A DNA stretch of 64,000 bases, from contig FPIT01000005.1 in assembly GCA_900119285.1 (NCBI GenBank), forward strand, positions 248,001-312,000, in the 5' to 3' direction. Origin of the DNA: Prevotellaceae bacterium HUN156 (GTDB lineage: Bacteria > Bacteroidota > Bacteroidia > Bacteroidales > Bacteroidaceae). Made by a program: the position numbers and the translations under genes. Position 1 is the stretch's first letter. Each line of letters starts with the position of its first letter. The notes under the pieces are model-generated. The model saw only the letters and a program-made list of their open reading frames with translations, had not been told where the DNA came from and searched no databases. Positions 27,003 through 33,700 of the stretch are shown one piece after another.

Positions 27003-27605
27003 TTATATTGTTTCTGTTATTTTTTGTAGATGTCTCATACTAAACTCACAACCGCAATACTGCTGGTTGTAGAAAGCATACTCACGTAGCAGTTGGTTAC
27101 GACGCTCCTGCAGTCCGCCTTTGCGCCAGTTCTGTGCCCAGAAGGTTGTTCCCTCCACGGCGTTCTGTGCTCGCAGTCCTGCTTCCGTAATCTGTTCCAA
27201 GCTCTTCCAGCGCGATGAAGCCAGTGTCGTTGTGAAATATTGCAGTCCCAAATCCTTGGCTTGCAAGGCAGCCACCTTCAGTCGATAAGCAAAGCATTGC
27301 AGACAGCGTCCACCGCGCTCTGGCTCTCCTTCCAGTCCGCGCACAGCCTCCAGCCAGCGCTCGTGGTCGTAGTCACCGTCTATCCAGCGTAGTCCTAAGC
27401 TCTCCGCATGGCGCTTGCTCTCCTCTTTGCGAATCTCGTATTCCTCGCGAGGCCAGATATTCGGATTAAAATAGAAGATGGTGGGGCGCACTCCGTGTGC
27501 CAACATCCACTCCACGATAGCCGATGAGCAAGGCGCACAACAGGCATGTAGCAACACCTCTTGCGCCCCTTCTGGTATCTCGATATCTCGATTCTGCTTT
27601 TTCAC
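27003..27605 (-). CDS. queH: Epoxyqueuosine reductase QueH
   Basis: About 200 aa, DUF208/QueH family, the iron-sulfur enzyme that reduces epoxyqueuosine to queuosine in tRNA and replaces QueG. Key cysteines are visible: CCAPC near the N-terminus (LLHACCAPCSSAIVEWML), CLQC (GGRCLQCFAYRL) and the C-terminal CGC (QQYCGCEFS). Other conserved pieces are YFNPNIWPREEYEIRK and FTTTLASSRWKS. The frame extends to an ATG at 27621-27623, but that ATG lies on the upstream edge of the promoter -7 box (TACCTTTG, 27618-27611). The GTG at 27605-27603, 5 nt after the box, is a better start and would give a leaderless mRNA. It shares a divergent promoter region with nhaD. Confidence 0.9.
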   Translation of the reverse strand: MKKQNRDIEIPEGAQEVLLHACCAPCSSAIVEWMLAHGVRPTIFYFNPNIWPREEYEIRKEESKRHAESLGLRWIDGDYDHERWLEAVRGLEGEPERGGRCLQCFAYRLKVAALQAKDLGLQYFTTTLASSRWKSLEQITEAGLRAQNAVEGTTFWAQNWRKGGLQERRNQLLREYAFYNQQYCGCEFSMRHLQKITETI

Positions 27606-27610
27606 AACTG

Positions 27611-27642
27611 CAAAGGTAAACATTAACTTTCAAACAGCCAAA
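27611..27642 (-). promoter_or_regulatory. Promoter of queH (probably leaderless)
   Basis: Minus strand: -33 TTTG (27642-27639), 20-nt spacer, -7 TACCTTTG (27618-27611). Only 5 nt separate it from the GTG at 27605. Confidence 0.7.
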
Positions 27643-27689
27643 CTTTCGTGTTTCTTTGGAGAAAAAGATATAAGAAAAGCGAGCTTTTC

Positions 27690-27720
27690 TTTGCTTTTAA
27701 CTCGTTTTTTCGTAACTTTG
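27690..27720 (+). promoter_or_regulatory. Promoter of nhaD
   Basis: TTTG at 27690-27693, 19-nt spacer, TAACTTTG at 27713-27720; leader of about 27 nt with AGGAAAAGGAA before the ATG at 27754. Confidence 0.75.
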
Positions 27721-27753
27721 CAGCAAATTAGTATATAATAAGGAAAAGGAAAC

Positions 27754-29085
27754 ATGTCAACACTAACAATTTGTATTGTTGCAGCTTTCGTTGCAGGCTA
27801 TATGTGTATAGCTCTCGAAAGCTTCACTAAAGTCAACAAGGCTGCTATTGCCCTGCTGATGTGTGTAGCCTGCTGGACGCTCTTGATGATTGATCCAGCC
27901 AGTTTCTACCCTCAACTGGACGGAGGCAACGTCATTCATCACATTTCTGAAGTCATCGAGCATCATCTTGGCGATGCTAGTGGCACGCTGTTCTTCCTGA
28001 TGGGCGCCATGACCATCGTAGAGATTGTAGACACCAATGGCGGATTCAACTTTGTGCGCGATGCCATCAAGACACGCTCTAAGCGCAAACTGCTGTGGCG
28101 CGTAGCCTTTATGACCTTCTTCTTGTCTGCCATACTGGATAATCTCACCACCTCTATTGTGATGATTATGGTATTGCGCAAGTTGGTGCAGAATCGTGAA
28201 GACCGCTTGATCTATGCCGCATTGGTTATCATTGCAGCCAATAGTGGTGGAGCCTTCTCCCCTATTGGCGATGTCACCACCATCATGCTATGGATTAAGG
28301 GTGTTATCACTACTCAGGGCGTACTCTCCGAGATATTCATCCCCTCGCTGGTATCTATGGTTATTCCTGCAGCCATCCTCAGCTTCTCGCTGAAGGGCAA
28401 GTTCGACAAGTCACAGAACTTGGTAGTCACAGAGGTTAGCCAGTTCACGAAGAGCCAGCGCAACATCATCTTCTGGTTAGGTGTTGGCGGACTCATCTTC
28501 GTGCCCATCTTCAAGACCATCACTCACCTGCCACCATTTATGGGCATTCTGCTTGTGCTTGGTGTGCTGTGGACCACTACCGAAATCTTCCACCACAATA
28601 CTGCTGAAGACGATACGATGGCAAAGCGTGTCAGCGACATTCTTTCTCGCATCGACCTCTCTACCATCATGTTCTTCCTTGGTATCTTGATGGCTGTAGC
28701 CGTATTGCAGGAAGTTGGCGTACTCACTCAGTTGGGCAAAGGTCTCAACGAGACGTTTGCAGGCAACTACTACGTCATCAACGGCATCATTGGTGTGCTC
28801 TCATCTATTGTAGATAATGTACCTCTCGTTGCAGGCTGCATGGGCATGTATCCCGTAGCTGCCGATGGTGCAATGGCTGTCGATGGCATCTTCTGGCAGT
28901 TGCTTGCCTACTGCGCTGGTGTTGGAGGTTCCATGCTGATTATCGGCTCTGCAGCAGGTGTTGTAGTCATGGGCTTAGAGAAAATCACCTTTGGCTGGTA
29001 CATGAAGAAGATCACCTGGATAGTCTTCGTAGGCTATATGTCGGGTATCCTCTGCTACTGGTTAGAAAAGACCTTCCTGTTCTGA
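27754..29085 (+). CDS. nhaD: NhaD-type sodium:proton antiporter
   Basis: 443 aa, ion-transporter superfamily, with about 11-12 membrane helices. Signatures include LFFLMGAMTIVEIVDTNGGF, FFLSAILDNLTTSIVMI (the conserved D-N-L-T-T), AANSGGAFSPIGDVTT and the second half repeat SIVDNVPLVAGCMGMY. The family exchanges Na+ (or Li+) for protons and supports pH and sodium homeostasis. It stands alone between its own promoter and a rho-independent terminator, so it is a single-gene transcript. Length and ends match full-length NhaD. Confidence 0.93.
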   Translation: MSTLTICIVAAFVAGYMCIALESFTKVNKAAIALLMCVACWTLLMIDPASFYPQLDGGNVIHHISEVIEHHLGDASGTLFFLMGAMTIVEIVDTNGGFNFVRDAIKTRSKRKLLWRVAFMTFFLSAILDNLTTSIVMIMVLRKLVQNREDRLIYAALVIIAANSGGAFSPIGDVTTIMLWIKGVITTQGVLSEIFIPSLVSMVIPAAILSFSLKGKFDKSQNLVVTEVSQFTKSQRNIIFWLGVGGLIFVPIFKTITHLPPFMGILLVLGVLWTTTEIFHHNTAEDDTMAKRVSDILSRIDLSTIMFFLGILMAVAVLQEVGVLTQLGKGLNETFAGNYYVINGIIGVLSSIVDNVPLVAGCMGMYPVAADGAMAVDGIFWQLLAYCAGVGGSMLIIGSAAGVVVMGLEKITFGWYMKKITWIVFVGYMSGILCYWLEKTFLF

Positions 29086-29096
29086 TTAACAATATG

Positions 29097-29130
29097 AAAA
29101 GTCCAAGGGCAATCGTCTTTGGACTTTTTT
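29097..29130 (+). terminator. Rho-independent terminator after nhaD
   Basis: Stem AAAAGTCCAA with TTGGACTTTT around a 12-nt loop, followed by a T run. Confidence 0.85.
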
Positions 29131-29149
29131 GTTTTTTTAATCATGCATA

Positions 29150-29181
29150 TTTGGCTAATATAATAATAATGTGTAACTTTG
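29150..29181 (+). promoter_or_regulatory. Promoter of the secreted repeat protein gene
   Basis: TTTG at 29150-29153, 20-nt spacer, TAACTTTG at 29174-29181. The ATG is at 29338, so the leader is about 150 nt, much longer than others in the window. Confidence 0.75.
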
Positions 29182-29185
29182 CCAC

Positions 29186-29337
29186 GTCGCTATGAGAAAC
29201 AGGGAGTGTCCTGTGGGCGACAATAAACAAAAAAAGCAATTACATTTAGACTTGATTATCGGGTTGTGGAGCATTCGTTCTGCATCCTTTTCCGTGTAGG
29301 AACAATCAACAAAAATAATAAATAACGTACAACAATT
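29186..29337 (+). promoter_or_regulatory. Long structured 5' leader of the 29338 gene
   Basis: The leader starts with a nested hairpin: GTCGC (29186-29190) pairs with GCGAC (29217-29221), and inside it ACAGG (29199-29203) pairs with CCTGT (29210-29214) around a 6-nt loop. A second possible stem joins GGTTGT (near 29263) with ACAATC (near 29300). No ORF was found in it. It may be a regulatory RNA element or an mRNA-stabilising 5' end. No known riboswitch class was recognised. Confidence 0.5.
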
Positions 29338-32300
29338 ATGAAAAAACTATTCCTTAAAGCCATGCTCCTGCTATGCGCCCTCATAGTGGGTAGTTCGAGT
29401 TTGTGGGCGGATGATTATGTTCTGTATTCCGGAACTATAACAGAAGGTGATTATGTAATCTATTATGATGGTGGTGCGCTTAAGAATACAGTGACCTCAA
29501 ATCGTTGGGATTATACCACTGTAACTCCTACTTCTGGCAAGATTTCTAATCCTGACGCTTCTATAGTATGGCATATAGCAGCATCAGGAGACTATTGGAC
29601 TTTATATAATGAAGCAATTTCAAAATATGCAGTAGGTACGGCTAAAAATCAAGGAGGTGTTTCTGCAACATTAGATAATAAAGCAAAGTGGACTGTAACA
29701 GGTACTACTACTTATGATTTTGAGAACTTAGATCGAAATAATAGTAGTTCTTCTCCTAATAATAAATGGTTGCGTAGAAACGGCACATATGGTTTCGCAT
29801 GCTATGCTAGTGGTACTGGTGGTGCATTAAGCCTATACAAGAAAACAGCATCCGTTGGTACGACTGCAGCTCCCTCAATCAGTGGAACTACTCCATTCTT
29901 CAATTCAACAACAGTAACCATTACAAATGACGCAACAGCTGATGGTGCTTCTATTTATTATACTTTAGATGGTAGCGATCCAACAACAACGACATCTGCT
30001 ACATGTTTCGAATATACTGCTCCTTTTGAGATTTCTGCAACGACAACAGTAAAGGCTATTGCAAAGAAAGCAACAGACACCAATGCAAGTAGTGTTGTAG
30101 AAAAGACTTTCACTAAGATCACTCCGCTGAATGGTATTGCTGCGTTGAATGCTGCAGAAGATGGAACCTATTATGTTACGTTCACCAATGCTCAGTTCAC
30201 TTATATAAAGAATAGCGCAGGCTTTCTTAATGAAGCCAATGCAGGTATCTACTATTATAACTCTACTACAAAGCCCGTTTTGAAAAAGACATTTAATGGT
30301 CTTTATCAAGTCGTAAAAGGCACACATGAAGCAATGCCACAGATAACAAGCATTGAGGAAGTTACTGGTGAGAGCACGACAACAACAGCAGATGAAATTC
30401 AAGCTCCTACAGTTATGACTGCAGATGAACTCGATGCTAATTTCTCAGCAAACTTAGCTCGTCAGATTCAGATTAATGACTATGTTGTAACAAATTCATC
30501 AAAACTGACGGATGCCATCTCTTTCAATAATTCATATTCGAGCACAAACCTTACAGAAGGGGCTACATACAAGTTGGTAGGCTATCCTTATATGTCTACG
30601 ACTTACAAGCAGTTCCGTGTGGTTTCTGCTTTAATCAAGCCTTCAACTCCAACTTTCGATCCTGTTGAGGGTGAGTTTAGTGAAGCCTTTACTTTGCATT
30701 TGGCTTGTGCAACAACAGGTTCAACAATGTATTATACTACAGACGGAACTACGCCTACTACAGAAAGCACTGAATATAACAGCACAAATGGTATTGCCAT
30801 TCCTGCAGCAACGACTACTATTAAGGTTATTGCTGTAAAGGCTGGCATGGTAAGTGATGTAGCTTCTGCTACCTATACTTATAATTCCATTGCTAAGCCT
30901 CTCTTTACACCTGCTGATGGCTCACAGCTCTACTATGGTGAAACTGTAGCAATTACTTGTGCAACAGATGGCACTACAATTTACTACACTACAGACGGAA
31001 CAGAACCAACAGCTTCAAGTAATGAGTATTCTGCTCCTATCGCTATTACAGCAAATACAGTAACTCTTAAAGCATTTGCTAAGAAGGGAACAGAAGAGAG
31101 CAGTATCGCTACAGCTACCTTTACTCTGAAGGCTCCTGCTGCTCCAACATTCAGTGTTGCTGCTGGTGCAGTTGCTCGTAATACAGTTGTGACTATTAGC
31201 TCTGCTGACAATACAACTATTATGTATACCACAGATGGTACTGATGCAGACAAAGGAACTGATGCAAATTCTAACAGCGTTAATGTAACTATCACAGACG
31301 GAATGACTATCAAGGCTATTGCCTATGACCCAGAACTGAATATTAGTACTGAGGCAAGTGCCACATATACTATTGCTCAGGCTGTTGCTCCAACATTCTC
31401 AGTTGCAGAGGGCTCTGTAATTGCTGGTTCAACTGTAGCATTGGCCACTACAACTGAAGGTGCAACCATTTACTATACTACAGATGGAACGACACCTGAC
31501 GAGAATAGCACAGCGTACACTGCTCCTATCGTAATCAACGCAGACATGACCATTAAGGCTATTGCTGTAAAAGAGAACTATGTAAATAGTGAAGTATCAA
31601 CTGCAGCTTATACTGTTATTGCACCTATCAAGGGCTTTGACATTGACTTTGAAACAAGCGACCTCTCATGTTATGTAGAGTGGGATTTCGAGAATGTTGC
31701 AATTCGTTCGGGCGTTACAGGTGTTTCTGCTCATGGTGGTTCAAAATGGGGAGGTAATGTAAACACTAATGGAAATGGAACTCCCACTTGCTCGATTAAG
31801 ACAAAGAATAAGGTCGCATATCCTGGTAGTCTGGAATTCTATATCAGTAAAGAGTCTGGCAATAACTCAACAAGTTCATGGATTGTTGCTGTATCAAGCA
31901 ATGGTTCAGACTGGACACAGGTTGGCGATGCTCAGGATGCAAAGGGTATGAGCAAAGGAGCATGGACTAAAGTCACACGTGATTTAAGCTCACATCATGA
32001 TGTCTTTGTTCGTATCAGTTATGGAAGCAGCAGTGCTATCCGTGCTATCGATGATATCTCATTGCAGGTTAATGACAAGGCTACTGTTACAGACGCTAAG
32101 TATGCAACATTCTGCTCTACACATGACCTCGACTTCAGTGCTACAGGCATTAAGGTTTATAAGGCCGCTTCTGATGGTACAAAGGTTAACCTGACAGAGA
32201 TTGAAGATGGCATCGTTCCTGCTAATACTGGTGTCGTTCTCTTCAGTGAAACTGCTCAGAGCAATGTTGCTATTCCTGTAACCACTGCTGATGCTACAGC

Positions 32301-32649
32301 AGACTTCTCTGACAACGAACTGATTGGTATCAACGCCAAGACAAAGGTTGCTGAAGCTGGTGCAAACGGCAAGACAAACTATATTCTCTCTAACGAGACT
32401 GCAGGTGTTGGTTTCTATAAGGCTGCCGCTGCTGGTGCAAACCTCGCAGCTCACAAGGCTTATCTGAGCACATCTGCTTCTGCAACATCTCGTGACTTCT
32501 TAGGCTTCGAGGATGATGTAACAGGCATCAATGAAGTTAAAGGTCAGAAGAATGTCGTAGAGGGTGTCTATGATTTGCAGGGTCGCAAGGTAGTTACTCC
32601 TTCTAAGGGACTTTACATTGTGAACGGAAAGAAAGTGGTTATTAAGTAA
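29338..32649 (+). CDS. Large secreted protein with chitobiase/Fn3-like repeats and C-terminal sorting tail
   Basis: 1103 aa. Signal peptide KKLFLKAMLLLCALIVGSSS with cleavage near LWA-D. After a beta-rich N-domain (about 25-180) come at least five CHB_HEX_C-type repeats marked by IYYTLDGSDPT, MYYTTDGTTPT, IYYTTDGTEPT, IMYTTDGTDA and IYYTTDGTTPD (between about 185 and 770). A jelly-roll-like domain follows (about 775-925, ending AIRAIDDISLQV), then a beta domain, and finally a short tail GVYDLQGRKVVTP...KGLYIVNGKKVVIK that resembles the Prevotella form of a type IX secretion sorting signal. No catalytic site was recognised, so it is likely an adhesin or glycan-binding surface protein. DNA is richer in A/T and repetitive than neighbours. 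The 62-aa peptide gene follows at once. Confidence 0.85.
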   Translation: MKKLFLKAMLLLCALIVGSSSLWADDYVLYSGTITEGDYVIYYDGGALKNTVTSNRWDYTTVTPTSGKISNPDASIVWHIAASGDYWTLYNEAISKYAVGTAKNQGGVSATLDNKAKWTVTGTTTYDFENLDRNNSSSSPNNKWLRRNGTYGFACYASGTGGALSLYKKTASVGTTAAPSISGTTPFFNSTTVTITNDATADGASIYYTLDGSDPTTTTSATCFEYTAPFEISATTTVKAIAKKATDTNASSVVEKTFTKITPLNGIAALNAAEDGTYYVTFTNAQFTYIKNSAGFLNEANAGIYYYNSTTKPVLKKTFNGLYQVVKGTHEAMPQITSIEEVTGESTTTTADEIQAPTVMTADELDANFSANLARQIQINDYVVTNSSKLTDAISFNNSYSSTNLTEGATYKLVGYPYMSTTYKQFRVVSALIKPSTPTFDPVEGEFSEAFTLHLACATTGSTMYYTTDGTTPTTESTEYNSTNGIAIPAATTTIKVIAVKAGMVSDVASATYTYNSIAKPLFTPADGSQLYYGETVAITCATDGTTIYYTTDGTEPTASSNEYSAPIAITANTVTLKAFAKKGTEESSIATATFTLKAPAAPTFSVAAGAVARNTVVTISSADNTTIMYTTDGTDADKGTDANSNSVNVTITDGMTIKAIAYDPELNISTEASATYTIAQAVAPTFSVAEGSVIAGSTVALATTTEGATIYYTTDGTTPDENSTAYTAPIVINADMTIKAIAVKENYVNSEVSTAAYTVIAPIKGFDIDFETSDLSCYVEWDFENVAIRSGVTGVSAHGGSKWGGNVNTNGNGTPTCSIKTKNKVAYPGSLEFYISKESGNNSTSSWIVAVSSNGSDWTQVGDAQDAKGMSKGAWTKVTRDLSSHHDVFVRISYGSSSAIRAIDDISLQVNDKATVTDAKYATFCSTHDLDFSATGIKVYKAASDGTKVNLTEIEDGIVPANTGVVLFSETAQSNVAIPVTTADATADFSDNELIGINAKTKVAEAGANGKTNYILSNETAGVGFYKAAAAGANLAAHKAYLSTSASATSRDFLGFEDDVTGINEVKGQKNVVEGVYDLQGRKVVTPSKGLYIVNGKKVVIK

Positions 32650-32667
32650 TTGATGGAGAATAAAGAT

Positions 32668-32856
32668 ATGAAAAAGACATATATTTCACCCGCTATTGAA
32701 GAAATCCTTCTTCAGACTACTGCCGGTATTCTTGCAGGCTCTACATTGAGCTTGGATAGCGATGATTCAGCAACCATCACAGGTTCTGGTGACGATGCAG
32801 AATACGGAAATGCATTGGCTCGTGAAGTTGACGAGTGGCCAAACTTTGTTGATTAA
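32668..32856 (+). CDS. Small 62-aa acidic peptide, Bacteroidales type
   Basis: The peptide starts MKKTYISPAIEEILLQTTAG, then ILAGSTLSLDSDDS, and ends in a Gly/Asp-rich acidic tail (EVDEWPNFVD). This build, a basic K-K-x-Y-x-x-P start, a hydrophobic middle and an acidic Gly/Ser tail, is one I associate with many small unannotated Bacteroidales proteins next to secreted proteins; no function is known to me. The frame also has TTG (32650) and ATG (32653) upstream; I chose ATG 32668 because GGAG lies 10 nt before it and the motif MKK begins there. It is 18 nt behind the large secreted protein gene and ends in a terminator, so the two form one transcript. Confidence 0.7.
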   Translation: MKKTYISPAIEEILLQTTAGILAGSTLSLDSDDSATITGSGDDAEYGNALAREVDEWPNFVD

Positions 32857-32887
32857 GACTTTTAGGTTTTAATTAGTATATTGAATC

Positions 32888-32925
32888 ATTCCCTCCGAGC
32901 TGTGATAGTTCGGGGGGAATTTTTG
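32888..32925 (+). terminator. Rho-independent terminator after the small peptide gene
   Basis: Stem ATTCCCTCCGA with TCGGGGGGAAT (one G-U pair) around an 11-nt loop, then five T. Confidence 0.85.
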
Positions 32926-32944
32926 TATCGAAATTAGGTGCCAA

Positions 32945-33700
32945 TAGTTTGACAGCATTATTCGAGGAGTTTGACAGCATTATTCCCTTCGAATAATGCC
33001 GTCAAACTATCTGCAAAAAAAGGTTATGAGTTTGCACGCATAATTCGCCTCGAATTATGCGTGCAAACCCTTCGAATTTAGGCTTCAAACTATTCGGATT
33101 TAGGCTGCATTCAAAATTGAGGCTCACGAAGGAGCCACTTTAGCATCGCAATACGATAAGTATTGAGGTGCAATACAGTAACTATTGACGTCCTAAAGTG
33201 GCACTATTGGAGTGCTAGTACAGCTATCTTGCAACTCTAAATAGCTGTATTCAGAGTTGTGTTAGCTGTATTTCTCAAATACTCATAAAGAAATTCTAAA
33301 AACATGTAACCATATACCATAACACTCCTCAATCCCTTTGTACATCGGCATTTGAAGTGTGGTAGATGTTGCTTCAACATATACTATACTTCTACCATAC
33401 ATGTACTATTTCCCGAAAAACTATTTTGTATCCCGAAAATATCGAAAATAACTAAATTTCCCGAAAACTAAATTTTATTCTAAAATTTTCGTCCTTTTCT
33501 TTGACCTAAAGGTACAAAGTGTGGCGTTGCATTCGTCTTTTTCGTGCATTTTCGGAATTCTCCAAAAGTTTCGAATGTAGAAGTCTGGTATATGTATGGT
33601 ATATGTTCAGCAAACATATACCATGCCTGAAACTCTTTGTAGATAGGCATTCCAGCTATGCTATGGTAGAAGGTTACATGTTTTTGCGCATAAACTATTT
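32945..33700 (-). repeat. Structured non-coding repeat element, copy A (756 bp)
   Basis: This gene-free stretch is an inverted copy of 53191-53744. Block 1 (33577-33700) matches 53191-53313, and block 2 (about 33105-33405) matches about 53342-53636, both with only scattered changes. Hairpins in it include GTTTGACAGCATTATTC with its complement ending at about 33007, GTTTGCACGCATAATTCG/CGAATTATGCGTGCAAAC (33030-33068), GCCACTTTAG/CTAAAGTGGC, CAACTCT/AGAGTTG nested inside TAGCTGTA pairs, and a 12-bp stem ATGGTATATGTT/AACATATACC. Copy A has a private 171-bp insert (33406-33576) with three CCCGAAAA motifs. Its block-1 end overlaps the stop codon of the kinase gene at 33699. The strand given is that of transcription from that kinase. 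Confidence 0.9.

Noticed and set aside
32945..33700. CRISPR array or insertion sequence
   Set aside because: No regularly spaced repeats with unique spacers, no transposase frame and no terminal target duplication were seen.
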